From assembly GCF_027595985.1 (NCBI RefSeq), contig NC_073304.1:217498000-217561999 (forward strand): a DNA stretch of 64,000 nucleotides. Direction: 5' to 3'. Each line of letters starts with the position of its first letter. The first letter of the stretch is position 1. The notes beneath the pieces were generated by a model. That model saw only the letters and a program-made list of their open reading frames with translations. It was not told the origin of the DNA and made no database searches. This DNA is from Sorex araneus (lineage: Eukaryota; Chordata; Mammalia; Eulipotyphla; Soricidae). A program made the position numbers and the translations under genes. Positions 12,491 through 24,600 of the stretch are shown one piece after another.

Positions 12491-12663
12491 GTAAAACACC
12501 AGCTTTGCAAACATGAGATTATGAGTTTGTTCTCTAGAGCTCCACGTGCACCAAGCAGGGTCTCAGAGGTTCTGCTGTCTGGGATCCCCAACGATGCAAA
12601 AGTGTGTGGTCTTTGGCACACAGCTAGGTGTGTGCAAGCGCTACAACTGAAGTATGTGAGTGG

Positions 12664-13015
12664 GAGCTGGAGCCATAGCACAGTGGGGAGGCGGTTATGC
12701 TGCAGGAGCCTGACCTGTGTCTGATGTCCAACATCCCATATGGTCCCCCAAAGCACCACCAGGAGTAATTTCTAAGTGCAGAGCCAGGAGTAACCCCTGA
12801 GTATCGCTGGGTGCTTCCCCTTTCCACTCCCCCCCAAACAAAACACGCATAAACTGCAAATAGGCAAGTAGGGAGAGAGCTCAAATGCATACTAGTGTGT
12901 GTGCTTTGCATGTAGCAGTCCCAGGTTTGCTCCCATCAATGCAGGTCCCCCAAGTTCCACCAGGAGCAACCCCTGAGCATCAAGCTGGGAGTAGCCCCGA
13001 AAACTGAAGATGTTG
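12664..13015 (+). mobile_element. Two plus-strand SINEs (part copied to 16496)
   Basis: 12664-12840 and 12855-13015. The stretch 12751-12936, which spans their junction, recurs inverted at 16496-16680. Confidence 0.85.
12751..12936 (+). repeat. Inverted duplication, copy A
   Basis: 186 bp whose reverse complement is nearly identical to 16496-16680, with only about six to eight differences. Both ends fall inside SINEs rather than at SINE ends. Confidence 0.88.
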
Positions 13016-13059
13016 GTCCCCCCCGGCTCTTGAAAGAAAGGTTCACTCTCCTGAGACCT

Positions 13060-13260
13060 ACAACTGAAAAGGATGCACACGCATTGTGACCTCAAGTGCA
13101 CCCTCAGTCTGACAAATGTGTGAGCGCCACAGCGACCCCTGGCGAGCAGTACAACCAGAATGTGTGTGAGCCTCCAGAAGGCGACCCGCTAGCAAGCACC
13201 ACAACCAAACGTGTGTGACAACCAGTTACCACAACAGCAACAAAGGGAAACTTTGATTTA
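13060..13260 (+). repeat. Imperfect tandem of about 46 bp, unidentified
   Basis: AATGTGTGAGCGCCACAGCG... and AATGTGTGTGAGCCTCCAGA... are two related units, each with a GCGACCC core and a CAACCA end; a third start (CGTGTGTGACAACCAG) follows. I do not recognise the family. Confidence 0.5.
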
Positions 13261-13334
13261 ACTTTTGATTTAAACTTTATACCTATTTAAGGCATAGAAG
13301 TTATTTTTTATTAAAAAAAATTCATCGCCCTGGT

Positions 13335-14113
13335 TTATAAATTTTTTTTTGCCACACCTGACAATGCCTGTACTCAGGGATCACTCCTGGGGACCATATG
13401 GTGTGCCAGGGACCCAGCCTGGATTGGACACATGCAAAATAAGTGCCCTACCTGCTGTACTATTGCTCCAATTCCTATAATAATAGTATTTCAGGAAAAT
13501 AGTGTTGGTGCATTATATCCACCATTGAAATACTAGTGTCCCCTTCACCGTGGTCTCTGAAAATACAAGAGCTGGAGAAATAGTACAGTGGGTAGGGCAC
13601 TTGCCTTGTACGTGGGAGACCCCAATTCCTTCCCTGACATCCCATATGAGCACCTGAGCACTGCCAGGAGTGATTCCTGAAAATTGCCTGGCATAGCCCA
13701 AAAACAAAGGGAAAGAAGGAAGGACTGGAGAGATAGTTCAGGGGTTTAGACACGTGCCTGGTGTGTGCTTGACCCTGGTTCTTCCCTTGCACAACACAGT
13801 CCTTTGAGCACCACCAAGAGTAATCCCCAAGCACAGAACCAGGAGTAGCCCCTGAGCATTGTGGGGTGTGGCTGTACTCGCCCCTTCCCCCAAAATAAAA
13901 ATACAAGAAGAAACTACCACTAACTTATTACCACAAAAATTTCACAAAAGCATTTTTTGGGGTCTTGAAGCCACACTCAGCAGTGCTTAGAGATAACTTC
14001 TGGTTCTATTCTCAGGATTCACTCCTGGTGGGGCTCAGGGAACCCTACGGGGTGCTGGAGATCGAACCCAGGTCAATTGTTTCAGGCAAGTCTAGTCTAG
14101 CTCTCCAGCCTAC
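13335..14113. mobile_element. SINE cluster in both orientations
   Basis: Minus 13335-13476; plus 13567-13715 and 13722-13900; minus 13952-14113. All are moderately old. Confidence 0.75.
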
Positions 14114-14564
14114 AAAACCAAATTTTAACACACAAAATAGGAAGTATGTAATCTCAAAATGAATCTGCATTGCTTTAAAGGGGTGCAATGTGGTGTCCCC
14201 TTTTTTAAATTTAAATCTTCTTTTTGTAGGTTGACTCTGGTTTGGTTGATTGGTCTTTAAAATTTACAGCCAAGTGCCAAGTCCAGCCCAATGCCTTTTC
14301 ATATGTGCCATGAGCTAAGTATAAGCTGAGTCTTTAAATAGTTGGAAAACCTAAAATAGTTTTTCATGACACGTGAAATTATATGAAATTCAAATTTCAG
14401 TGTCCCTGAATAGTTTTCTAAGATGGCAGAACTGTGATTGTTGCTTGCAAACTTCACACCAGCCTTTGCTCTTAGCCATTGAGTCTCTCAGCCATCAGAT
14501 TCCCCCTTTATCCACATTTAATGGTTCATCCACAGCCCCACCTTCATTTGCATAGTGTTTTCTG
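14114..14564. other. Non-coding, no recognised feature
   Basis: AT-rich intergenic DNA without a SINE or exon. Confidence 0.5.
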
Positions 14565-15597
14565 TTTGTTTTTTTTTTTGGTGGGGGGGGACATACCTAC
14601 CAGTGATGCTTAGAGGGTTTACTCCTGGTTGTGCACAGGAGCTTGATTTTTTTTTTGTACTATGTACTATCACGCCATCGTAGTTTGGGGTTTTTGTTAA
14701 GGGGGGGGCGGTCCCAGCAGCCGGTAGTCAGTGGTTACTCCCAGCTTTGGATCATGTGATGCTGGGGATGAACCCTGAGCCTCCAGTAATGCAAAGCATG
14801 TGCCTTTGAGCTCTCTCTACCCCTACGCATTGTCTTTTTTTATTAGGCCACACTCTGTGGTGCTCAGGGGTTATTTCTGGCTCTGTGCTTAGGTGTGACC
14901 CATAGCAGTGGTGCTGGGGATAAAATATATGGTGCTGAGAATAAAGAGGAGTAGGCTGAGACAAGGTATGTGCCTTGCCGGCTGGCTGTACCATCTCTTT
15001 GGCGTCTTAACATTTTCTTTCGCACCAGAACAGCACTGTGTAACAGCAAAGAGACTGATGGCTATGAAAGCCTAAAATATCTGCTACTTGTCTCTTTAAG
15101 GGTAGATCAGCTACTGTCTAGTATAGAACTCAAAGTAGTTATTTCAAACTTGAGGTAGTTTAAAAATCACCTTAAACCACAGACTACTGACTTGGGTTCT
15201 AGAATTTCTAATTCCTTAGCTCTAGTGAGGGAACCAGTGATGTTCAGGGATTACTCCTGGCTCTGCACTCAGGAATTACTCTTGGCCGTGGTCTGTGGGC
15301 CATATGGGACTCTGGGGATGGAACCTGGTTTGCCCGTGTGCAAAGCAAATGCCCTAACTGCTGTACTGTGTTCTGGTCCTGTATTTTTTTGTATATTTTG
15401 CTTTGTGTATTTTGGGCCATACTCAGAGGTGTTCAGGGGGTATTGCTGGCTTGGGGAACAAGCTGTGCCAATAATCAAACTGGATTTGTTTTTGGGACAC
15501 ACCTGGTTGTGTGCTCAGGGATCACTCCTAGCAGCACGAAGGGGACCATGTGGACTGCTGTGGATCATATGTTCTCTGTGCTACTTCTCTGGCCCTC
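14565..15597 (-). mobile_element. Cluster of old minus-strand SINEs
   Basis: Pieces at 14565-14640, 14688-14822, 14840-15004, 15225-15385, 15405-15480 and 15486-15597. The gap 15005-15224 has no feature that I recognise. Confidence 0.7.
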
Positions 15598-15611
15598 AGA
15601 CCAAGTTTCTT

Positions 15612-15786
15612 TTTTTTTTTTCTTTTTTGGGTCACACCCAGCAATGCTCAGGGGTTACTCCTGGCTTTGCACTCAGGAATCACCCCTGGCGGTGCTTGGG
15701 GGACCATATGGGATGCCGGGGATCGAACCCGGGTTGGCCGCGTGCAAGGCAAACGCCCTACCCGCTGTGCTATCGCTCCGGCCCCG
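15612..15786 (-). mobile_element. Young SINE with 16-bp target duplication
   Basis: TCAGACCAAGTTTCTT at 15596-15611 and 15787-15802. CpG sites are still intact (GGCCGCGTGC, TATCGCTCCGGCCCC), a sign of recent insertion. Confidence 0.96.
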
Positions 15787-15921
15787 TCAGACCAAGTTTC
15801 TTACATGTATAGTATGCACCCTAGCTTATTGAGCTATCTCTCTGGCCCAAACTAAGGTCATTTTGCAGATGTCGAAACAGAGAAAGAATTGAGAATAGCG
15901 GTAGAACTACAATTACAAAAA

Positions 15922-16400
15922 GGGGCAGGAACAATAGTACAGCAGGTAGGGGATTTGCCTTGCATGCAGCCAACCCAAGTTTGATCCTAGACATCCCATA
16001 TGGTCCCTTGAGCACTGCCAGGATGGTTCCTGAGTGCAGAGCCAGGAGTAACCCCTGAGCATAGCTGGGTGTGACCCAAAAAAAAAACCATGTACAATTG
16101 CTTTTTGTAGTCTTACTCCAAAGAAGCCTTTCTTTTTTGGTTTTATCTGTTTGTTTTGGGCCATTCCCAGGTGTGCTCAATACTCACTCCTGGTTTTGCA
16201 CTCAGAGGTCACACTCCTGGTTGGGGTTTAGGTGACCCTGTGGGGTGCTAATCCAGGTGGGCTGTGTGCAAGCAAATGCCTTTCCTGCTGTACTATCATT
16301 CTAGTCCTCTTTCTGCTTATTTATGGTGCCACTGAACCCAGGACTTCACATGCTCAAGGCACATATGACCTCCCACTGAACCACACCCCTAAGCCAGAGC
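15922..16400. mobile_element. SINEs: plus 15922-16088, minus 16148-16312, ID-like 16325-16400
   Basis: The plus copy keeps CAACCCAAGTTTGATCC and an A-rich tail. The last piece has the CCACTGAACCACACCCCTAA pattern of the ID-like family. Confidence 0.75.
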
Positions 16401-16495
16401 CTTTGCCCTTAACCACGAATTTCCCCGCTGTGTGTCCTCTATATTCCCATACCACTAGGTTCTGAAATTGTTCATAGGAGACACCCACTACTGCT

Positions 16496-16680
16496 ATGGG
16501 AGCAAACTTGGGACTGCTACATGCAAAGCATGCACACTAGTATGCATTTGAGCTCTCTCCCTACTTGCCTATTTGCAGTTTATGTGTGTTTTGTTTGGGG
16601 GGGGTGGAAAGGGGAAGCACCCAGCAATACTCAGGGGTTACTCCTGGCTCTGCACTTAGAAATTATTCCTGGTGGTGCTT
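16496..16680 (-). repeat. Inverted duplication, copy B
   Basis: Starts ATGGGAGCAAACTTGGGACT and ends GGTGGTGCTT. It contains the same SINE-spacer-SINE junction as copy A, in reverse. Confidence 0.88.
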
Positions 16681-16696
16681 GTAGTTCTACAAGGTT

Positions 16697-17095
16697 AATG
16701 GGCCGGAGTGATAGTACCGTGGGTAGGGCATTTGCCTTGCTTGCGGCTCACCTAGGTTCAATCCCTCCCATTCCTTATGGTCCCCTGACCACTGCCAGCA
16801 GTAATTCCTGACTGCAGTCAGAAGTAACTTCCAGGCATCGCCAGATATGACTCCAATCCCCAAAAAAGCCCAACAAAATAAAATGGGAAAATTAAAGAAA
16901 ATTAAAAATAAAGGTCAATGGGGGCTGGAGTGATAGCACAGTGGGTAGGGCGTTTGCCTTGCACGTGGCCGACTCAGGTCCAATTCCCAGCATCCCATAT
17001 GGTCCCCTGAGCACCGCCAGGAGTAACCCCTGTGCATCGCCGGGTGTCACCCAAAAAAAGCAAAATTAATTAATTAATTAATTAATTAAGGTCAA
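16697..17095 (+). mobile_element. Two plus-strand SINEs, the second ending in (AATT)n
   Basis: 16697-16868 and 16921-17062. The second is near consensus. Its tail passes into TTAATTAATTAATTAA to about 17088, and AAGGTCAA occurs on both sides. Confidence 0.88.
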
Positions 17096-17540
17096 GTGTG
17101 AATACTTTTGCTTAATATGATAAACAAATAATTTACTCAGTAAAGTCCTTTGTACTAGGTGTGGTCCCCTGTTGAGAATTTAGCAATGAACAAAACCTGA
17201 TGCTTATATTCTACCGGAAGGGATAATAAGGTCAAAATGCAGATGGGTCATGTTAGGTGCTCATAAGTACAGTGAAGAAAAATGAGGCAGTGAAGGGGAA
17301 GAGTTCGGAGGGGATTGTTCTACTTGGAGTAGACCAAGGAAGTCTTATAAAAAGACTTTTAGTGAAGAGCTGAAGGAAGTGAAAGAAGCAGCCATATGAT
17401 GCCTGAAGGAAGAGGTCCAGGTGCAGGAACAGCAAATGAGAGGATGTGAGTAGGTGTTTGAAGGACAGCAAAAAGGGTCAGATGGTGTTGCGGAGAGAGG
17501 GACTGATTGATGGAGGCAGGTCCCGTTAAGCCAAAACAGT
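17096..17540. other. Non-coding, no recognised feature
   Basis: No SINE or exon is seen. Confidence 0.5.
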
Positions 17541-17542
17541 GA

Positions 17543-17593
<51 letters not shown>
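17543..17593 (+). repeat. (GT)n microsatellite
   Basis: About 25 GT units, uninterrupted. A minus-strand SINE (17598-17775) follows directly. Confidence 0.95.
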
Positions 17594-17595
<2 letters not shown>

Positions 17596-17597
17596 AT

Positions 17598-18845
17598 GTG
17601 TTTGGGGACCACACAGGGCAGAGCCAGGCTATTCCTGACTCTGTGCTATGGAGTAACGGCTGGTGGAGCCGGAGTCAGAGAAGCAGGTAATCTATGTAGT
17701 GCCGGAGACTGGAACCTGGGTCAGTGGCAAGCAAGGCAAGCCAAGCACCTTACACCCTGTTCTCTCTGACCCAGTGATTTTATTTTGATTTCAAGTACAC
17801 GGGAAAGCATGCTAGCTTTTTTAATGAAAAACATGATCTCACTTTTAGTCTTATCAGGATCGCTAAGGCGACTGTATGGAGAACACTTAAATGAAGGCAA
17901 AGGTCTAAAGCGAGAGACTAATTAACAAGGTTACTGCAATAAAAAAAAAAACTGAGAGGCCGCCACTCAGATAGCTCAGGAGGCTGGAGCACATGTTTTA
18001 CATGTGGGACCCTGGGACTGGATCCCCAGCACCGTATGGCTCCCCTGAGCAGAGCTGGGAGGGACTCTTTTGCCCACTGGGTATGGCCCCCAACCCCTCC
18101 CCCTCAACCAACCCCTACACACGTCCAGAGAACCCAGAGAGATTATCACTTAGGGTGGTGTTTCTCCACCTTTTCCTTTCTAATCTTGATTCCTTTTTTT
18201 TTTTTTTTTTTTGCCTTTTTGGTTACATCCGGTGATGCTCAGGGGTTACTCTTGTAGGTGCTCAGGGGACCATATGGGATGCTGGGGATCAAATCCGAGT
18301 CAGCCGCTTGCAAACACCTCACCCACTATATTATTGCTCTGGCCCCCCTTGTTTTTTTGGGGGGGCACACCTGGCACTGCACTCAGGGATCACTCCTGGC
18401 AGTGCTCAGGGACCATATGGAGTGCGTGGGATGCAACCTGGGTTGGCTCCGGGAAAGGCAAGAAACTACTCACTGAAGGACTGACCCAGCCCCTGGCCTT
18501 TTTTTTCTTTCTGTGCACTGCCCCCTCCACTCTAGGATGGCCCCTTAGATTTTTACTGTGGCACCCAAGGAGAATCTTGGGGGCCCACAGAAGCCATACA
18601 GCCCCCAGTTGGCTTAGACTAAGGTAGGAGTAGTGGCAATGGAGGTGCTGTAAAAGTGTTATTCTGGGGGCCAGAGAGACAGCACAGCAGGCAGGGCGTT
18701 TGCTTTGCACCTGGCATAGTAGGGCTGAATCCCTGGCACCCCATACGGTCGGTCCCCTGAGCCTGTCAGGAGTGATCCCTGAGTGCAGAGCCAGAAGCAA
18801 GCCCTGAGCAGAGCCGGGTGTGGCCCAAAAACAAACAAAAAAAGG
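17598..18845. mobile_element. SINE cluster
   Basis: Minus 17598-17775, plus 17955-18110, minus 18198-18345, minus 18350-18495 and plus 18665-18845. The last keeps a clear GTGTGGCCCAAAAACAAAC end. Confidence 0.75.
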
Positions 18846-19449
18846 TGTGTTATTCTGGTTAGGTATTTTAAAAAGCATGGCATTGAAAACAGATCAGCTA
18901 TGGGGTGAGAAAGATAGCATTTGGGTGGAGAAAATTCAGTCTTTTTTTTTTTTTTTTTTGAGTTAGAAGTACCTACTAAACATGCAAGAGCAGTGTGTCT
19001 CCTCGGGAGTTGGCAACATGAACTCAGAACTAGGGACTGAGTCCAGGAAGAAGATAGAAAACTTGGGAGTTCTGGGCCTAGAGATGATACTGAAAGTCCT
19101 GACACTGGAAGAGATCACCACATTCTCTCTGCCTCCCACCCACACCTCCTTTCTCTGGTAACCCCAATACTTTCCTTGCAGATGGGAGGGGCTGGGGCTC
19201 GCTTGGCTTCCCAACATACTCACACCCATTTGTTTAAAATTTCCAGTGCTTCATGCTTTGACTCTACAGGCAGAGACACAATTTTAATGAGAGGTTTTCA
19301 CACTAGGCCAAAGAATCTTAGTCATCTCTATCTCCAGATGGGTGGAAAAGCAAAAGGAAAAAGAAAAGCAAAACAAAACCACCTCGAAAGAAAAGAAAAA
19401 CAATCAAAACGATTCCAAAGTTATTCCACGAGGAATTCCGTGGATTGGC
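18846..19449. other. Non-coding upstream flank of the MSL1 island
   Basis: Poly(T) at 18942-18959, no SINE, and an A-rich stretch at 19340-19410. No exon is recognised. Confidence 0.5.
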
Positions 19450-19488
19450 TGACTCTAGCTGCCCGCAGATGAAAACCCACACCCACGC

Positions 19489-19530
19489 GCACACACACAC
19501 ACACACACGCGCGCACACACACGCGTGCGC
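19489..19530 (+). repeat. CA/CG alternating repeat at the island edge
   Basis: (AC)n passing into ACGCGTGCGCGCGC, alternating purine-pyrimidine that could form Z-DNA. Confidence 0.85.
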
Positions 19531-20253
19531 GCGCAGACACCCGGAACCCGCCGCCGGGGGATCCTCTCCAGCCGTCCCGCTCCCGGGAAAGGCAGGGATC
19601 CCTCCGGCGCCGCGGGAAGCGCCCTCGCGGGGACGCGGCTCCGGCGGGCGGCGGCAGCAGGGCCCGCCCTCCCTCGAGGCCCCCGCGGGCCCGCCGCGTC
19701 CGCTCCGGATCCCTGAGGGACAAAGAACCTCATTCTCTGCCATGCCAGTGTCGGGGTGCTGGAGGGGGACGGGCGCGCGGGGGGGCGGGGGGGCAGGACA
19801 CGCGCCCGACAATCCGACCCCCCTGGAATGCCCCCTCGCCCCCCGCCGGGCCCCGGGGACGGGGGGCTGCCGGGGACTCCGGGCCTAGCGACCAGGACCG
19901 GGCTTCGTTGCCAAGGCCCCCGGGCCCAGGGCCTCCCGGCCCCGCGGCGCGCTCGCACCCTGCCGGGGGCCCTACGGCCTGCGGCCCCCGGCTCCCGCCG
20001 AGCCTCCGCATTCTCCCGCTCCCGGCCGCCGCCCTCGCCCTTTCTTCCCTCCCGGGCTCGCCCCTCCCCCGGCAAGCCCACCTTCACCCCGCTCGTCCGA
20101 GGGCTCCTCCGTGCGGGCCCCCCGCCGCCGCCTCCCCGCCCCCTCGAGGGGGCGGCGGCCCCTTTCACAATAGCGCGGCCCGCCTCCCCGCGCGCGGCTC
20201 CCGGTGCGCGCTCGCCCGCCCGCCCGCCGTCCGTCCCGCGCATGCGCTCTGCG

Positions 20254-20256
<3 letters not shown>

Positions 20257-20286
<30 letters not shown>
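20257..20286 (+). repeat. (GGC)10 trinucleotide repeat near the MSL1 start
   Basis: Ten uninterrupted GGC units about 635 bp upstream of the start codon, in the promoter or 5' UTR. A shorter interrupted GGC/CAG mixture follows at 20664-20695. Confidence 0.9.
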
Positions 20287-20920
20287 TCCGTGCGGCTCCG
20301 TTTTTTTTAAAGGGAAACGCTGAGGCGCCGGGGGTGACTGTGGGGGAGGGGGTCCCCCGAGCCGCGGAGACCCTCGGGAAGGGGTGGGGGGAGGCGGCCG
20401 ACCCCCGCCGCCCGCTTCCCGGAGGAGGAGGGCTTGGGGGCGGATCCAGCCCTCCCACCCCCTCCGGAGCCGGAGGGGTGGGGGGAAATGGAGGCTCGGG
20501 GCGGCTGAGGCGAGCTCCGGGGCGGGGGGCCGGGGCGGGGAAGGGGGGGTTGTGGGGTGGGGAGACGAGGCGGGCCCGGCCGGGCCGGTGGTGGGGGGGC
20601 CGAAGCGAGCTCCGGGGATGAGCTCGGGGGCGGCTGGGTGCGAGCTCCTGCCTGTGAGGCGAAGGCGGCGGCGGCTGCAGCAGAGGCGGCGGCGAGGCCC
20701 CCATGGGCCGGCGACGGGCCTCCGCCGCGGCCTCCCCTTCAGCGCACGCCGGCGGGATGGCGCCCGGGCCCCGGCGGAGCCGCTCTAGCCGAGGCCGCCG
20801 GCCGCGCTGCTGAGCCGAGCCCGCCAAACTCCCCTCCCCCCCGCCGTCCTCGACCCCCCGCTCCGCGCCCCCTCCCCGCCCCCTCCTCCGTCGCGGTGCC
20901 CGGCGCCGCTCCGGACCACT

Positions 20921-21688
20921 ATGACCATGAGATCCGCAGTGTTCAAGGCGGCCGCGGCCCCTGCCGGCGGCAACCCTGAGCAGCGACTGGACTACGAGCG
21001 GGCGGCGGCGCTGGGCGGGCCCGAGGACGAGCCCGGGGCGGCCGAAGCCCACTTCCTCCCCCGGCACCGTAAGCTCAAGGAGCCGGGGCCCCCGCTGGCC
21101 TCGTCCCAGGGCGGGAGCCCCGCGCCCGCCCCGGCCGGCTGCGGCGCCAAAGGCCGGGGCTTGCTCCTGCCGGCCGGGGCGGCCCCCGGGCAGCAGGAAG
21201 AAAGCTGGGGGGGCTCGGTGCCCTTGCCCTGCCCGCCCCCCGCCACCAAGCAGGCCGGCGTGGGGGGAGAGCCCGCGGCCGCCGGCGCCGGCTGCAGCCC
21301 CCGGCCCAAGTATCAGGCGGTGCTGCCCATTCAGACGGGTTCGCTCGTGGCGGCGGCCAAAGAGCCGACGCCCTGGGTGGGGGACAAGGGTGGGGCGGCT
21401 CCCCCAGCGGCCACCGCCTCGGACCCGACGGGACCCCCCCCACTACCTCTGCCCGGGCCGCCCCCCCTCGCGCCCACCGCCACCGCCGGCAGCCTGGCTG
21501 GCAGCGAGGGCCGATGGAAGAGTATGAGGAAGAGCCCGCTCGGGGGCGGCGGCGGCTCGGGGGCCTCCAGCCAGGCCGCCTGCCTCAAACAGATCCTCCT
21601 GCTGCAACTGGACCTCATCGAGCAGCAGCAGCAGCAACTGCAGGCCAAGGAGAAGGAGATCGAGGAGCTGAAGTCGGAGCGGGACACG
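20921..21688 (+). CDS. MSL1: MSL1 coding exon 1 (residues 1-256)
   Basis: Begins at ATG 20921 inside the CpG island and ends at donor GTACGC (21689), phase 0. It encodes the Pro/Gly/Ala-rich N-terminal region, then the start of the coiled coil (CLKQILLLQLDLIEQQQQQL). The frame stays open past the donor to 21790, so intron retention would add a short tail and stop. Confidence 0.95.
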
Positions 21689-24600
21689 GTACGCCAGGGG
21701 TTAATGGGCGTTCGGGGCCCCGGAGCGCGGTGTGCGCATGCTCGGGAGGAAAAGGGGGGGCTCGGGGAGGTTAAGGGCTCCCGGGGTTAGGGGTAAGGTG
21801 GTGGCCCACCCGCCCTGCGTGTCACCTGGGGCAGTCAGGTCCCCGGACACGTTGGGACGAAGAAAAGGGTTAAAGGGCAACCGAGCACGGGCGTGGGGTG
21901 GGGTGGTGGTGGGGAGTTGTTTCAGGCGCGAAAGAGTTAATTTAAAATGACAGCCCCGGAATGGTGGGAAAGACGTTTGGCCTGGGGAAAAGACTGCCCG
22001 CGTGCGGGGTGGGCCGGGAAAGGCGGCCCCACGAGGGTGGCGGCCGGGCGGGAGAGGTCCGGGGTGCCGGTGGGAAGGCGTCCTGCACGGAGCAGCTGTT
22101 GCTGCGGCCGGGAGGGAGCATCTTGACCGGCGAGGGCAGTCAGATCCTCCCATTGGCGGCCAGGTAGCGGTGATTTCACCGCGCAGCCCTAGTTCAGGTG
22201 TCTGAAAACACCCCAGGAGCACGACCGCCTTTGATGTCAGGCAGTTCTTGATTGGTATCTGAGTTGTAAAACATGACCCACTGACCCTCGTGTAAGCGCA
22301 GTGGCGTGGGGGCCGGAAGATAATTTGAGGCGGCAGGGAAAGTTAAGTTTGTTAAGTGGACTGAGTCGACCCTCCTAACCCCCAAGGCCCAATTTCAGTG
22401 TCTTAAGGTAGTGGAGAAGGCATCTCTGTTCCTTCACTCCTGAGGAGCGTGGCTCTTCCAGGCATTTTCCTGCAGCAGGAATGAAGAGCTCCTAAAGAGT
22501 TAAAACATATTCCTTCAGATGTCAGGAAAGCTGTGGCGGGGTAGTACTGTGCTAGCATACCTTACAGCTGCCTAAAAATAAACATGGTTTCTACAATTGT
22601 GTTCAGGCTGCAGCAGTCTCTCTCACACTCTCCACCGCCTCCCCCCCTCCTCTGGCGCTCTGTGCACCACAGCCTGAACAGGGGAACCGCGGGCTATTCA
22701 TCTATTCATTTTGTCTGCTTTCCCCATGAATGGCATCAGGCAGCACTCTTTCATGAGCCTGCATTCCGTAAGGTGCAATGGGAGCCAGGACAGGTCTCAA
22801 TAAAATAGCTCCTGGTGTCGATTTGTGGAAGTTACTCAACATGGCACTGCTCAGCCGCTGGACTGCAGTCCAGGGGTGTGATGGTACTGTAATTACAACA
22901 CTTCACATCCTTACCGGGCTGGGGGGGGGGCGGGCAGTGAAGAAGAAGCCAAAATACCCCACAAGCCTGGGTTAAGTACTGTTAAGGCTGTGAATCAAAA
23001 CAGAAGGATATGAGATGACAAGTGTGACTGACAGGGGGGCTCTTTGCTGATATTGGAGGTTTCTCCTCAGCTCCTGAGGGGAACGGTCTCTTTGCAGACT
23101 TTTCCTAGGCAGTAAGAGTGGGGTGAGTTAAGGATAGAGTGTCAATCTGAACTTGTCGTTCACTGGCTCTGTAGTGTATTGTAGTCTTGATGTTGCTTAA
23201 GCTTTTTTTTCTATTATCCCAGTTGTGTGGCTTCTCCTGAAACCTAAGCATCTGAGTGGATGCAAAAAAGACGACCTTAATATTACTTTCTGTCTAATCC
23301 AAATAAAATTCTTGTTATAGGACATAAATAACACAGTTGTCACCTTTTCTCAGAATATGTAATGTGATGTTTTAGATGATAATCTCCATTTTCTGTGTGA
23401 TTATGTAGACCTCCCTTTAGTTAGAATTAAGACTTATAATAATCAGTACTTGGGTATAAGGCATAAACTTTCTGTTATCACAAATGCAAAACAGTGTGCA
23501 TAGCTCATGATCTTTGCAATTTAAAGTTACCTGGTTTCTTACAAATTGAGTATTCATTGTTTTGGTGGCAGCCCACACCCACGTCCCCAGCACATACACA
23601 TCCTCTTTAAATAACACTGAATTCCCTAGTGACAGTGTGAAAGTGAACTTTTTATTCCCTTATGCCTTGTGTTTGCCTGTGTACAGTTTTGGAGTAGAAG
23701 TGGAGAGGATAGAATTTGAAGAACCTTAGAGCCTCCTGAAAAAAAAAAAATAAAAGCAAGGTTAATTCTGGAAACTCCCAGACTGACTTGGAACCACAAG
23801 ATTTAGCAGCAGGAGCAGAGTCTATGCCATTTAAAAGGCAGGATGTGGCCCCTCTCAGTACAGAGGATCTTCTTTCAGAGGGATGAACTACTACAAATTT
23901 ACTCATGCTTTTCCCCATTAAGGATAGTCCCTAAAGTGAAGCAGTGTACTTTGTCTTCTACATTTTAAGGAAAACTTTTGAGATTAGTACCTGCCTATTA
24001 GAAGTATGTGAACTTGATTAGTTAAAGAGTGAGACAGAAAACCAAACTGATTTCTGAATGAGGCTGAGTACTTGTGTTTAACATTTTGTTTTAAGTCTGC
24101 ATTTTGCCACTCTGTCTTTTAGCTTGTTGCTCGGATTGAACGTATGGAAAGGCGGATGCAGCTGGTAAAGAAGGATAACGAGAAGGAAAGGCACAAGCTG
24201 TTTCAGGGCTATGAAACTGAAGAGAGAGAGGATACGGAGCTATCTGAGAAAATTAAACTGGAGTGCCAGCAGGAGCTTGAGACCTCCCAGACTCTGCCTC
24301 CCAAGCCTTTCTCATGTGGGCGGAGTGGAAAGGGACACAAAAGGTGTGCTGATGTCTTTGTCATGCTGTCTGGATATGAGGAGAACACTTGTGTCCAGTG
24401 ACCAAGAGTGAAGGATTTGGACGTAGAGATTAGTTTTAATTCAGTCATATCCTGAATTATGATATCTTCTGTTTCTGAGAAGCTCTTATAGAAATTCTGT
24501 GTGGTCTATAGAAATCTGTTACAAGCGCCAGAGACAGCAAGTAAGATTCTTCCTTTGCAAACGGCTTACCCAAGTTTGATCCCTGGTACCGAATATGCAC

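Larger units (their letters stand above)
19450..22150. promoter_or_regulatory. CpG island spanning the MSL1 promoter, 5' UTR and exon 1
   Basis: Very GC-rich and CpG-dense, with no SINE. GC boxes are frequent, and there is a palindromic NRF1-type site GCGCATGCGC at 20238-20247. A (GGC)10 run lies at 20257-20286. The transcription start is probably between about 20,150 and 20,700, but the sequence does not fix it. Confidence 0.85.

Noticed and set aside
15608-15785. tRNA genes suggested by A and B boxes such as GGTTCGAACCC
   Set aside because: The boxes belong to tRNA-derived SINEs with a long non-tRNA body and poly(A); no acceptor stem pairs around them.
19455-21067. Long open frames on the minus strand over the MSL1 CpG island (about 260 and 300 codons)
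   Set aside because: They are Arg/Pro/Gly/Ala-rich, overlap the promoter and the certain MSL1 exon 1, and match no family. GC-rich DNA simply has few stop codons.
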